Shown: one piece after another, positions 8,641-16,729 of the stretch
Position numbering within the stretch: position 1 is the first letter of the stretch
How the letters are laid out: each line of letters begins with the position of its first letter
Source: Cyanobacteria bacterium RI_101
GTDB taxonomy: Bacteria > Cyanobacteriota > Cyanobacteriia > Cyanobacteriales > Microcystaceae
Assembly: GCA_016471375.1 (NCBI GenBank)
Contig: WGLZ01000043.1
Coordinates: forward strand, 1 to 32,802
Reading direction: 5' to 3'
Length of the DNA stretch: 32,802 nucleotides
Made by a program: the position numbers and the translations under genes
The notes under the pieces: generated by a model
Seen by the model: the letters and a program-made list of their open reading frames with translations, nothing else
Database searches by the model: none
What the model was told of the DNA's origin: nothing

Positions 8641-9201
8641 ATGATGACATTGCGTCGGGGATTATTGGCCATGACCTTGGGGCTGTTGTTGCTCCTAGGA
8701 GGATGCGCCAGCCTGGGACTGGCCAGCCTCCAGCGCTATGCGGACACCCAGGACGGCTACGAATTCCTTTACCCCAACGGCTGGATCGCCGTGGATGTGA
8801 AAGAGGCTTCGCCGGGGGTGGACGCGGTTTTTCGAGATTTGATCGAGCGCGACGAAAACCTGAGCGTCATTGTCAGCGATATTCCCGCCGATAAATCCTT
8901 GGAAGATTTAGGCGATCCCAGCGCCGTGGGTTACCGGTTCCTCAAAAAAATTAACGACGACCCCGACAACGGGCGTCAAGCGGAATTACTCAGCGCCGAG
9001 GAGCGAGACAGCAACGGCAAGGTTTACTACCTGTTAGAATACCGGGTCACCTTGCCCGATAGCCAACAGCGGCACGACTTGGCCAGCGTCACCACCAATC
9101 GGGGCAAACTGGTGACCTTTAACCTCTCCGCCAGCGAGCGCCGTTGGTCCGCCGTGGAGCCGTTATTTAACACCGTCGCCCGCTCCTTTAGCGTCTATTA
9201 A
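8641..9201 (+). CDS. psbP: CyanoP, PsbP-like photosystem II lipoprotein
   Basis: The N-terminus is a lipoprotein signal: MTLRR, a Leu-rich core and lipobox LLGGC with Cys22 as the lipidation site. The rest is a PsbP domain: 'YADTQDGYEFLYPNGWIAVDV', 'VFRDLIERDENLSVIVSDI', 'YYLLEYRVTLPD', 'RHDLASVTTNRGKLVTFNLSASERRW' and a C-terminal 'ARSFSV'. CyanoP sits on the lumenal side of thylakoid membranes and is linked to PSII assembly or stability (family knowledge). The start is one of two adjacent ATGs (8641 or 8644). It is followed 7 bp later by maf on the same strand, so the two probably share a transcript. Confidence 0.88.
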   Translation: MMTLRRGLLAMTLGLLLLLGGCASLGLASLQRYADTQDGYEFLYPNGWIAVDVKEASPGVDAVFRDLIERDENLSVIVSDIPADKSLEDLGDPSAVGYRFLKKINDDPDNGRQAELLSAEERDSNGKVYYLLEYRVTLPDSQQRHDLASVTTNRGKLVTFNLSASERRWSAVEPLFNTVARSFSVY

Positions 9202-9208
9202 TTAAGTC

Positions 9209-9802
9209 ATGCCGCCCTTTGTTTTGGCTTCGGCGTCCCCCGCCCGTTTGCGGTTGCTGAAAAGTGTTGGCTTAAATCCCTTCGTTCAAGCTAGCAACTT
9301 TGACGAGTCTTCCCTCCCCTTCGAGTCCGCTCCGGAGCTGGCGGCGGGTTTGGCGCTGGCTAAGGCCCAGACCGTGGCGACTTACTTTAACCAATCTTTG
9401 ATCCTCGGTTGCGATTCCCTCCTGCTCCTAGACGGGGAAATCCAGGGCAAACCCCAATCCCCCCAGGCGGCGCTGGAGCGTTGGCGCAAGATGCGGGGGC
9501 GCCGGGGAGAGCTTTATACGGGCCACGCCTTGATTGACCAGACCCAGGGTAAGGTGTTGCAAGCCACGGGACTGACGGGAGTGCGCTTCGCCGACGCGGA
9601 CGACCGGACTTTGCAAGCCTATATCGCCACCGGGGAGCCGATGCAATGCGCCGGCGCCTTTGCCCTGGAGGGAAAGGGGGGACTATTAATCGAGGGCATT
9701 GAGGGCTGTCATAGCAATGTGATTGGTCTGAGCTTGCCTATTCTCCGGCGCTTGTTGGCCCAGTTGGGCTACGGCTTGGGAGACCTTTGGGGGACGGTTT
9801 AA
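9209..9802 (+). CDS. maf: Maf-family nucleoside-triphosphate pyrophosphatase
   Basis: The 197-residue protein has Maf hallmarks: LASASPARLRLL at the N-terminus (family S-x-S-x-R-R-x-x-L), GCDSLLLLDGEIQGKP (catalytic Asp region), YTGHALID and 'GEPMQCAGAFALEGKGGLLIEGIEGCHSNVIGLSL' in two adjoining blocks. Maf proteins hydrolyse non-canonical or modified nucleotides such as m5UTP/UTP or dTTP to monophosphates as a housecleaning activity; which subgroup applies is not clear. It follows cyanoP by 7 bp. Its stop shares the TTAA at 9799-9802 with the stop of the convergent glycosyltransferase gene. Confidence 0.92.
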   Translation: MPPFVLASASPARLRLLKSVGLNPFVQASNFDESSLPFESAPELAAGLALAKAQTVATYFNQSLILGCDSLLLLDGEIQGKPQSPQAALERWRKMRGRRGELYTGHALIDQTQGKVLQATGLTGVRFADADDRTLQAYIATGEPMQCAGAFALEGKGGLLIEGIEGCHSNVIGLSLPILRRLLAQLGYGLGDLWGTV

Positions 9803-10893
9803 GGGGCGTCTAAGGCCGCGAGCAAGGCCTGTTTTACGTTCTGAGCCATAGCGGCCCAAGAAAAACGGCGACTGTTGGCTAATCCCTTGACTGTTAAACT
9901 TTGACGGTTACCCAGCTCCAAAACCCCCAACAGCGCCGCCGTCATCCCGGTCGCGTCGTCTCCCCGGACGTAAAGCGCCGCCTCCCCGGCCACTTCCGGC
10001 AAAGCTCCTCCGGGCGTCGTAATCACCGGACAACCGCAGGCCATGGCCTCCACCACCGGCAGACCAAAGCCTTCGTAGAGGGAAGGATAAACCAGCGCCA
10101 GGGCGCCGCCGTAGGCCAGGCGTAGCTCGGCGTCGCTGAGGCGGAGTTGATAAACCGGGGCGCCCTGGGTGTAAACGCGCCAGGCCTCGGGAAAGGGGGT
10201 CGGCTCCCCCGTCACTAGCACCGCTAAACTGTCTTTCAGGGCTAGGCGCTGGAAACCCCGCAAAAATAACTCGGGATTTTTATAGTTGACTAAGGAACTC
10301 AGTAAAAAATAGGGCCGGTCTAGACCGTATTTGTGGCGAAACTGAGCGATTTCCCCTAGGGTCGCGGGTTGAAAATCGGCGCTGACGCCGCAGTGGGCCA
10401 CTGTAATCGCCTCTGCTGGAATCTGGGGAAAAAAGCGCCGTAAATCCTGGGCGGTGTGGCGGGAGATGGCGATATAAGCGCGGGCGTGGCGGATGGCTTG
10501 GTGTTTTTCCCGCCAGCGGGGTTCCGGCAGATCCGTCGTTCCCGCCAGCGCCTCCGGGATCATGTCGTAGGCCATAAAAACCGAAGGAGTGTGGCGGGGG
10601 ATGGTGTAGTAGCTGGAAATAAATAAGGGAGCTTTTTCCTCTTGGCACACTTGCTCCAATAAATCCTTATCCGCTTCCGCCCGGTCATAGCGGTAGAGCG
10701 GCAGAGTTCGAGAGCGAACCCCCTTTATTGGCGGCGCCGTGCCCTGACGGTCTAGAAGCAAGAGGCGCTCGGCGAAGTCCCCCTTAGCCCACTCCGTCAA
10801 CAGGGCCCGCCAGACCCGGGCGATGCCGGTTTGGTAGAGTTGGAAGAAAACGCCGTCCACGAGAATGGGGCCGGAGGGCATGGTCTCCGCCAT
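9799..10893 (-). CDS. GT4-family (GT-B fold) glycosyltransferase
   Basis: The 364-residue protein has no signal or TM segment. The N-terminal half opens 'ILVDGVFFQLYQTGIARVWRALL' (split here as an acceptor-side Rossmann start) and has 'YDMIPE' and 'AYIAISRHTAQDL'. The C-terminal half carries the donor-site signature VYPSLYEGFGLPVVEAMA followed by CGCPVITT (E-x7-E). Together these place it among GT4 enzymes that transfer a sugar from a nucleotide sugar, commonly mannosyl- or rhamnosyl-type transferases in polysaccharide assembly. Donor and acceptor cannot be read. It is convergent with maf, and its start lies about 10 bp after the stop of the DUF2330 gene on the same strand, so co-transcription is likely. 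Confidence 0.88.
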   Translation of the reverse strand: MAETMPSGPILVDGVFFQLYQTGIARVWRALLTEWAKGDFAERLLLLDRQGTAPPIKGVRSRTLPLYRYDRAEADKDLLEQVCQEEKAPLFISSYYTIPRHTPSVFMAYDMIPEALAGTTDLPEPRWREKHQAIRHARAYIAISRHTAQDLRRFFPQIPAEAITVAHCGVSADFQPATLGEIAQFRHKYGLDRPYFLLSSLVNYKNPELFLRGFQRLALKDSLAVLVTGEPTPFPEAWRVYTQGAPVYQLRLSDAELRLAYGGALALVYPSLYEGFGLPVVEAMACGCPVITTPGGALPEVAGEAALYVRGDDATGMTAALLGVLELGNRQSLTVKGLANSRRFSWAAMAQNVKQALLAALDAP

Positions 10894-10903
10894 TGTTTAT
10901 CTC

Positions 10904-12232
10904 CTAAAAGGGCCAGATTTGGCGCCACCAGGGCGCGGCGCCGGCTTCAATAAATTGAATCCGGGGACGGATTTTTTCTAGGGGCCAACCGGTGACCTGG
11001 GCGAGGGTTTGGGCTTCTTTCTCCTGGCGCCGACGGGTCGTCTGCCGGTAATCCTGGGCCGCGGCGCAAGCCATTTCTCCCCGGTAGGGGCGCCGGAGGA
11101 TATAGCGTCCCTGGTAGAGGGTTTGATTAGGGGTGGATTGAAATTGCAGGTCTTCCGGGAATTTATCCGGGGTGTAGCGCAGGTGGAGCCGGGTGATAAA
11201 GACGTCCGAGCGCCGACCGGAATCCAACCAAAAGACCCCCGCTTTTTCCAGTTCGCTCCGATTTAACGGCTCCGCGGAACAGGGGTCGCAGTTGCTCATA
11301 TTCCAGGCGTATTCCACAAAGGCGACGTTGCGGCCGGATTTTTGGTAGCTATTGGCGAACAGCGCCTGGTAAAAGGTTCCAAATTCGCCCTGGACAAATT
11401 CCGGCAATTCTAAATCCGTGGGCAATTTCGTCTGTCGGTAATTGGTCAGTTCCCCGGCGCCCTGGGGAGAAAGGAGATAGACAATTAAATCCTGGGGCCC
11501 CTTGGCGTTAACCATCCCTAAACGGATGGGGAGCATAAATTTGGGGGACTCGTAGGCGATCATCAGGGGGCGGAGCGCCTGAAAACCGGAGCGGGCCTGT
11601 TCCTTCAGGTTGACTTTAGCGACGAAAAATTTCAGCCCCTGTTTGATATAGGGCGCTAGAGCCTGATGGGCGCCCTTGGGGATTTTATACTTATTACGCC
11701 GGAGCCAGGTTTCTAGCCCCTTGGATTCCTGGGCGCTGAGGATGAGAATGTCGTATTCCCCCACGGCGAACTGGGCTTCAATCTTGACGCCGAGGGCGTT
11801 GTCGCTCTTAGCCCGTCCCGCGGCGCTGGGCGCGGCGTTTTGTCGCCGACTAAACCCTTCTTCTACGCTTTGGGGGTAAACCTCGCAGGGGTTGTTGTCA
11901 AAATATTCCACCAGCCGGGGGGCGCTGAAGGCGTCGAGGCGCTCGATAATCCGGCGCTCGCCCACGTTGACCTGCTCCTGTTTAAGGACGGTGGGCACCG
12001 GCACTACTAGGGCGAAGTCTTTAGCGGGCCCTTGGTAATCGTTGGCCATAGTTAGAATTGTCCGTTGCCCGTCCCGAGCCAGAATCACCTGGGAGGCCTG
12101 ATTAAAGAGTTTGGCGTCGGCTTGGGAGACGTAAAAGCCGCAAAAGGCCCAAGCTCCTCCGGCGCCGAAGAGGAGACTCCAGCCGAAGCAAACCAAGACG
12201 GCGACCCTCCAAATCCATTTGACCCTAGTCAT
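10904..12232 (-). CDS. DUF2330 secreted protein
   Basis: The 442-residue protein has a signal peptide: MTRVKWIWR, a hydrophobic core and a cut near GGAWA-FCGFYV. The mature part starts 'CGFYVSQADAKLFNQASQVILARDG', typical of DUF2330, and continues with 'FALVVPVPTVL' and 'RRIIERLDAFSAPRLVEYFD'. A second conserved stretch near the C-terminus includes 'TRLHLRYTPDKFPEDLQFQ'. The cysteines in 'MSNCDPC' may form disulfides, fitting an extracytoplasmic site. The role of the family is unknown. The gene is upstream of, and nearly contiguous with, the GT4 gene, and divergent from the DUF3172 gene across a 267-bp spacer. Confidence 0.88.
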   Translation of the reverse strand: MTRVKWIWRVAVLVCFGWSLLFGAGGAWAFCGFYVSQADAKLFNQASQVILARDGQRTILTMANDYQGPAKDFALVVPVPTVLKQEQVNVGERRIIERLDAFSAPRLVEYFDNNPCEVYPQSVEEGFSRRQNAAPSAAGRAKSDNALGVKIEAQFAVGEYDILILSAQESKGLETWLRRNKYKIPKGAHQALAPYIKQGLKFFVAKVNLKEQARSGFQALRPLMIAYESPKFMLPIRLGMVNAKGPQDLIVYLLSPQGAGELTNYRQTKLPTDLELPEFVQGEFGTFYQALFANSYQKSGRNVAFVEYAWNMSNCDPCSAEPLNRSELEKAGVFWLDSGRRSDVFITRLHLRYTPDKFPEDLQFQSTPNQTLYQGRYILRRPYRGEMACAAAQDYRQTTRRRQEKEAQTLAQVTGWPLEKIRPRIQFIEAGAAPWWRQIWPF

Positions 12233-12450
12233 AATTTGCCTCCATAGAGTTGATAGACTCAGAACCCTAACGATGACGGCGCCCCGGCGTCGGCTTCTCT
12301 ACTGAAGCGGGTCGAGCGTTTTCAACTCAAGCTTAGCGCCGCGTTCTGGATCGAAGCCCCTAATCCGCGTTTGAAACGGTGGCGTTCCTTGCCTGTATTA
12401 GACTAAGATCAAAAACTCAACCCTCAAAATACTGGGGTATCGTTTCTTCC

Positions 12451-12466
12451 GCGGCGCCGGCGCCGC
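12451..12466. repeat. 16-bp perfect palindrome, fused GGCGCC doublet
   Basis: GCGGCGCCGGCGCCGC is its own reverse complement and lies 33 bp before the DUF3172 start. A near-identical doublet (ACGGCGCCGGCGCCGT, 18107-18122) lies inside mutL. These seem to be local expansions of the window-wide GGCGCC word rather than a specific operator, though a regulatory role at 12451 cannot be excluded. Confidence 0.7.
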
Positions 12467-12499
12467 CCTTCGAGAACCCAACGCGTTTTTTTCCCGCCC

Positions 12500-13060
12500 A
12501 TGGCCCGCAAACCTTCGTCCCGGTATTCTGACCCCCGCTCCTACGACGCTTATAACCGAGAGCGGGAAGGGGGAGCCAAGCGCCCTAATCTGAACTACGG
12601 CAGTCTGGCCCTATTTGGCGGCGTCTTTATTCTAGGCGTAGGGGTGGGGATCGGTTTTAGCTCCACCGCCAGTTTTAGTCCCGAAAACGTGGCCTCCCGG
12701 GAGGTGATCGACCGGAGCGCCCCCAATACGGAACTTTGCGTCCAATTCGGCGCTAGCGCCATCGTTACGGATATGCGGGTTTTTATCACCCTCAATCCCT
12801 TCAACGTCTATGTGACCCAGCCGATTATGCAACCCGGTTGCGTCCTGCGGCGGAGCAACTGGACGATTTTGGAGCAAAAAAAATTGATTGACGGGCAACA
12901 GGTCAACGACTGCCGCAATCGGATGAACACCTTTGGTTTTACCGGGCCGTTGGAAGGACAACCAAAAATTGATTGTATTTATCAAAACGAAGCGGCGGGC
13001 AATTTATTTGTCAATCAACCCGGCGCTGTGGGGCCCCGTCCAGACACCGACAAATTTTAA
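12500..13060 (+). CDS. DUF3172 protein, single-TM cyanobacterial protein
   Basis: The 186-residue protein has a basic, Ser/Tyr-rich N-terminus (1-30), one TM helix (LALFGGVFILGVGVGIGF, about 36-53) and a conserved soluble domain. That domain contains 'NTELCVQFGASAIVTDMRVF', 'FNVYVTQPIMQPGCVLRRSNW', 'QVNDCRNRMNTFGFTGPL' and 'IDCIYQNEAAGNLF'. This matches DUF3172, a family I know from cyanobacteria and plastid-bearing organisms and of unknown function. Four cysteines in the soluble part suggest disulfides and therefore a lumenal or periplasmic location. The start ATG follows TTTCCCGCCC with no evident ribosome-binding site. It precedes speB by 40 bp on the same strand and may be co-transcribed with it. 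Confidence 0.85.
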   Translation: MARKPSSRYSDPRSYDAYNREREGGAKRPNLNYGSLALFGGVFILGVGVGIGFSSTASFSPENVASREVIDRSAPNTELCVQFGASAIVTDMRVFITLNPFNVYVTQPIMQPGCVLRRSNWTILEQKKLIDGQQVNDCRNRMNTFGFTGPLEGQPKIDCIYQNEAAGNLFVNQPGAVGPRPDTDKF

Positions 13061-13100
13061 ACAGCCTTCAATAAAAAAGTTTTAAATTCCCTATCCTCCG

Positions 13101-13988
13101 ATGAAACAGTTCCTCGGCTCCGAGAGCCAAGTCCCCTACAGCCAAGCCCGAGCGGTGATTCTGCCCATTCCCTACGAAGCCACCACCACCTACCGCAAAG
13201 GGTGCGAGGAGGGCCCCGACGCCATTTTAGACGCCTCGGATCAACTGGAGGCCTACGACGAGGAACTGGGCTGGGAACCCTGCCATACCGTCGGTATTTA
13301 CACCTGGGACGCGATCGCCGACACCCGCCGAGATCCCGACCTCGGCGCCGAAGAGATGTTGGCGGCAACGACGGAGACCGTCCGGCGGTTGATTGAGGAC
13401 AAAAAATTTGTGGTGGCGCTGGGGGGAGAGCACGCCATTACTACTGGCGTGGCGCAAGCCTATCGAGACGCCTTAAACGAACCCTTTACGGTGGCGCAAA
13501 TCGACGCCCACGGCGACCTCCGTTCAACCTTTGAAGGCTCGGAACACAACCACGCCTGCGTCATGCGGCGGGTGCGGGAGTTGGGGTTGCCGACTCTGCC
13601 GGTGGGCATTCGGGCCATTTGTCGGGAAGAAGCGGAGTTGATCAAAGCGGAACGGATTCCCGTCCTCTGGGCCCGGGAGATTGACCGCGATCCCCAGTGG
13701 ATTGACAAGGCTCTATCTTTGATCGCCACCCCCAAGGTGTTTCTGACCATTGATCTAGACGGCCTCGACCCCGGTTTTATGCCCGGCGTGGGCACCCCGG
13801 AGCCGGGGGGCTTGGGTTGGCATGAAACCCTTCGTTTTCTGCGGCGCCTCTGTGAAGAGTTCGAGGTGATCGGCGCCGATGTGATGGAATTGGCGCCCCT
13901 CGGGGAATCCGTCGTGTCGGAATTTACGGCGGCGAAGTTGATTTATAAATTGATTGGCTATCGCTTCTACCCCGGCGCCGGTCTTTAA
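13101..13988 (+). CDS. speB: Agmatinase / ureohydrolase
   Basis: The 295-residue protein is a manganese ureohydrolase: GGEHAIT, AQIDAHGDLR, NHACVMRR, LTIDLDGLDPGFMPGVGTPEPGGL and a final ELAPLGESVVSEFTAAKL. All expected metal-binding Asp/His residues are present. Length and sequence favour agmatinase, which hydrolyses agmatine to putrescine and urea. A cyanobacterial relative is known to be a guanidine hydrolase, but that group is longer and usually sits near nickel-insertion genes, absent here. Substrate is therefore likely but not certain. The KirBac channel gene begins 5 bp after this stop, strongly suggesting one transcript and coupled translation. Confidence 0.9.
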   Translation: MKQFLGSESQVPYSQARAVILPIPYEATTTYRKGCEEGPDAILDASDQLEAYDEELGWEPCHTVGIYTWDAIADTRRDPDLGAEEMLAATTETVRRLIEDKKFVVALGGEHAITTGVAQAYRDALNEPFTVAQIDAHGDLRSTFEGSEHNHACVMRRVRELGLPTLPVGIRAICREEAELIKAERIPVLWAREIDRDPQWIDKALSLIATPKVFLTIDLDGLDPGFMPGVGTPEPGGLGWHETLRFLRRLCEEFEVIGADVMELAPLGESVVSEFTAAKLIYKLIGYRFYPGAGL

Positions 13989-13993
13989 CCGTG

Positions 13994-14887
13994 ATGCCTC
14001 ATTTTCCTTGGCGCGCTTCCGGGCCCAAATTGATTAACGCTCGGGGTTTGATCGACCGCTCCCAAAAGTCCGGTCTTCGACGCCCGGTGCGCCCCGATCT
14101 TTATCACGGGTTATTAACGCTCTCTTGGCGGGCTTTTTTTGCCGTTGTCGCCATCTTTTACCTCGGCTTTAATTTGATTTTCGCCTCGCTCTATTGGGTT
14201 ACCGGGGGCGGTATCGCCAACGCCGATCCCGGCTCCTTCTTAGATGTCTTCTTTTTTAGCGTTCACACCTTTTCCACCGTGGGCTACGGCTCCATGTACC
14301 CGGAAACTTTAACGGCTCACTGGATCGCGGCGCTGGAAATTTTTACGGGGATCTTGTCCGTCGCCATTTTAACGGGGTTAATGTTCGCCCGCTTCGCCAA
14401 ACCCACCGCTCGGGTTCTCTTCAGCGCCGTAGCGGTGATTTGCCCCTTTGAAGGGGTGGAAACCCTGATGTTTCGAGCCGCAAACCGTCGGGCTAATCGC
14501 ATTCTGGAGGCCCAAGTGCGGGTTAGTTTGGTGCGAGACCATGTCACTCAGGAAGGTCATTCCATTCGGCGCTTTTACGACCTGAAATTACTCCGCTCCC
14601 AAACCCCGGTCTTTGGGTTGAGTTGGTTAATCATGCACCCCATCGACCCGGAAAGTCCCCTCTATGGAAAAAGCGCCGAAGAGTGGAGCGCCGATAACTA
14701 CGAGCTTTGGATTAGTTTAACGGGACTAGACGAAACCTTTTCCCAGACCATTCACAGCCGTTACGCCTACGCGGGAGAGGATCTCCATTGGCGGCGCCGC
14801 TTCGCCGATATTTTCGCCCAGACCGCCGAGGGGCGCTGGTCTATCGACTTGGATAAATTTCATCAAACCTTACCCCTAGAAACCTAG
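13994..14887 (+). CDS. Inward-rectifier-type potassium channel (KirBac)
   Basis: The 297-residue protein has the KirBac layout: an amphipathic slide-helix region, TM1 (AFFAVVAIFYLGFNLIFASL), a pore helix with 'VFFFSVHTFSTVGYGSMYP' (filter TVGYG, residues 95-99), TM2 (IFTGILSVAILTGLMFARFA) and the C-terminal cytoplasmic beta domain. The latter includes 'ARVLFSAVAVICPFEGVETLMFRAANRR', which begins like other KirBac domains after 'ARFAKP'. It should form a tetrameric K+ channel in the cytoplasmic membrane. The ATG at 13994 follows speB by 5 bp; a GTG at 13991 is also possible. The coupling is notable because polyamines are classical blockers of Kir channels. An inverted repeat after the stop probably ends the transcript. 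Confidence 0.92.
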   Translation: MPHFPWRASGPKLINARGLIDRSQKSGLRRPVRPDLYHGLLTLSWRAFFAVVAIFYLGFNLIFASLYWVTGGGIANADPGSFLDVFFFSVHTFSTVGYGSMYPETLTAHWIAALEIFTGILSVAILTGLMFARFAKPTARVLFSAVAVICPFEGVETLMFRAANRRANRILEAQVRVSLVRDHVTQEGHSIRRFYDLKLLRSQTPVFGLSWLIMHPIDPESPLYGKSAEEWSADNYELWISLTGLDETFSQTIHSRYAYAGEDLHWRRRFADIFAQTAEGRWSIDLDKFHQTLPLET

Positions 14888-14894
14888 GGGATAC

Positions 14895-14950
14895 TGGGAG
14901 ACTTTCCCATAACCTCCCCATGCTGGGAAGAAGCGGTTCAAAGTCTCCCA
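14895..14950. terminator. Nested inverted repeat between convergent kir and iscA genes
   Basis: An outer stem TGGGAGACTTT (14895-14905) / AAAGTCTCCCA (14940-14950) encloses an inner stem TTCCCA (14904-14909) / TGGGAA (14924-14929). The outer arms are perfect 11-mers. There is no clean T-run on the plus strand, so it could be a bidirectional terminator or a small repetitive palindrome. Confidence 0.45.
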
Positions 14951-14982
14951 AAGTTGGGGGATTATAGGGGGCTGTTCCAACG

Positions 14983-15339
14983 CTAAACGCCAAAGGACTT
15001 GCCGCAACCGCAGGTTTGGTTGGCGTTGGGATTGGTGAACTGGAAACCTCCGCCGATCATGGCGTCGCTATAGTCCAGCATTAAGCCGTAGAGATAGAGG
15101 AGGCTTTTGGGGTCGCAGACGATTTTAAAACCGTCGTAATCAAAGACTTCGTCCTGCTCCTGAATTTGGCTGGGATCTTCAAAGTCCATCATGTAGGACA
15201 TCCCGGAACAGCCGCCCTGGCGGACGCCGACCCGGAGACAGAGGTCTTTACCCTGGGACTCTCTGAGTTTGAGGACGTGTTGGAGGGCGTTCTCCGAAAG
15301 TTGGATCCCCCGACTGGGGGCGGTCATGGTGGCGCTCAT
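14983..15339 (-). CDS. iscA: A-type Fe-S cluster carrier (IscA/SufA family)
   Basis: The 118-residue protein has the three A-type cysteines: one in '[18 protein letters not shown]' and two in the C-terminal '[12 protein letters not shown]' (C-x-C). It receives and hands over Fe-S clusters in the cytosol. Residues '[20 protein letters not shown]' are characteristic of the cyanobacterial/plastid branch. The true start is the ATG at 15339: it has a good AGGAGAA site about 6 bases upstream, whereas the open frame extends further upstream with a non-conserved sequence. It is divergent from ispH, itself an Fe-S enzyme, across about 140 bp; a functional link is possible but inferred only from position. 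Confidence 0.92.
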   Translation of the reverse strand: MSATMTAPSRGIQLSENALQHVLKLRESQGKDLCLRVGVRQGGCSGMSYMMDFEDPSQIQEQDEVFDYDGFKIVCDPKSLLYLYGLMLDYSDAMIGGGFQFTNPNANQTCGCGKSFGV

Positions 15340-15439
15340 GGGTTTTCTCCTAGAAGGGACTAGCGCCCATTCTAACGAGTTTGGCGGGACGGCGTCAGCG
15401 GGTTGACCTCGGACAGAGCGCCGAACCGTCCCCAACCTT

Positions 15440-15445
15440 TACAAT
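15440..15445 (+). promoter_or_regulatory. Candidate -10 box of ispH
   Basis: TACAAT lies 33 bases before the ispH ATG. No -35 box at standard distance is convincing, so this is a weak call. Confidence 0.32.
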
Positions 15446-15478
15446 AGGGACTAAATTTGTTGAAAGCTCCCCCTTGTT

Positions 15479-16675
15479 ATGGACACCAAAGCCTTTAAAC
15501 GCTCCCTACAAAAATCCGACACCTACCACCGTAAGGGTTTCGGTCACGGCGCCGAGGTGATGGGGGCCATGAATAGCGAGTACCAGAGCCAACTGATTCA
15601 GGAAATCCGCCAGAACGACTACCGTCTGGAGCGGGGGGCGGTGACCCTAAAGTTAGCCGAAGCCTTTGGCTTTTGCTGGGGCGTGGAGCGGGCGGTGGCC
15701 ATGGCCTACGAAACCCGGCAACATTTTCCCGAGGAGCGCCTCTGGATTACCAACGAGATTATCCACAACCCTTCGGTGAATCAACGCCTGCGGGAGATGG
15801 ACGTGAATTTCATCGACGCGCGGGAGGGGATTAAGGATTTCAGCCCGGTGGAGCGGGGGGACGTGGTCATTTTGCCCGCCTTCGGCGCTAGCGTCGAGGA
15901 GATGCGACTGTTGAACGATAAAGGGTGCACCATTGTGGACACCACCTGCCCTTGGGTCTCCAAGGTCTGGAACTCCGTCGAAAAACACAAAAAGAAAGAC
16001 TACACCTCCATCATCCACGGCAAGTACAATCACGAAGAAACCATCGCCACCAGTTCCTTTGCCGGGACTTATTTGATTGTTTTAAACCTGTCCCAAGCTC
16101 AGGACGTCTGCGACTATATTTTGAACGGCGGCGACAAAGAAGCTTTTCTCTCTCAGTTCAAAAACGCCCATTCCGAAGGTTTTGACCCCGACCGGGATTT
16201 GATCCGTTTGGGCGTCGCCAACCAGACCACCATGCTCAAGAGCGAAACGGAAGCCATCGGCAAGCTCTTTGAGAAGACTCTTCTGCGGAAATACGGCCCG
16301 ACGGCGCTGAACGAGCGCTTTATGAGCTTTAACACCATCTGCGACGCCACCCAGGAGCGCCAGGACGCCATGTTTAAACTGGTGGAGGAACCCCTGGATC
16401 TAATGGTGGTCATCGGCGGCTACAACTCCTCCAACACCACCCATTTGCAAGAAATCGCCGTTGAGCGGGCCATTCCCTCCTACCACATCGACAGCGCCGA
16501 GCGCATTGGCCCTGGCAACCGGGTGGAGCACAAACCCCTGGGTAAAGCCTTAGAAGTAACGGAGCCTTGGCTCCCGGAGGGTCAGATTACCGTCGGCGTC
16601 ACCTCCGGCGCTTCGACCCCCGATAAGGTGGTGGAGGAAGTGATGGCTAGGATTATCGCCCTCAAGGGGGCTTAG
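15479..16675 (+). CDS. ispH: 4-hydroxy-3-methylbut-2-enyl diphosphate reductase
   Basis: The last enzyme of the MEP pathway makes IPP and DMAPP for carotenoids, quinones and the phytol tail of chlorophyll. At 398 residues it is the longer cyanobacterial/plant form, with an N-terminal extension before the catalytic core. The three cluster cysteines are visible: Cys66 ([11 protein letters not shown]), Cys157 ([11 protein letters not shown]) and Cys288 ([13 protein letters not shown]). 'HNPSVNQRL', 'HGKYNHEET' and 'VTSGASTPD' are also typical. ATG start with a TACAAT -10-like box 33 bases upstream. Reduction needs an electron donor, in cyanobacteria normally ferredoxin. It is divergent from the Fe-S carrier gene. 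Confidence 0.95.
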   Translation: MDTKAFKRSLQKSDTYHRKGFGHGAEVMGAMNSEYQSQLIQEIRQNDYRLERGAVTLKLAEAFGFCWGVERAVAMAYETRQHFPEERLWITNEIIHNPSVNQRLREMDVNFIDAREGIKDFSPVERGDVVILPAFGASVEEMRLLNDKGCTIVDTTCPWVSKVWNSVEKHKKKDYTSIIHGKYNHEETIATSSFAGTYLIVLNLSQAQDVCDYILNGGDKEAFLSQFKNAHSEGFDPDRDLIRLGVANQTTMLKSETEAIGKLFEKTLLRKYGPTALNERFMSFNTICDATQERQDAMFKLVEEPLDLMVVIGGYNSSNTTHLQEIAVERAIPSYHIDSAERIGPGNRVEHKPLGKALEVTEPWLPEGQITVGVTSGASTPDKVVEEVMARIIALKGA

Positions 16676-16729
16676 ATCCAGTCCGCCGAATTATCGTCAA
16701 AACCCCATCCAGATCCTGAAGTCGGGTCT

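Noticed and set aside
13062-13100. ykkC guanidine riboswitch before speB
   Set aside because: The gap is only 40 bp and has no such structure, which also argues against a guanidine-hydrolase assignment.
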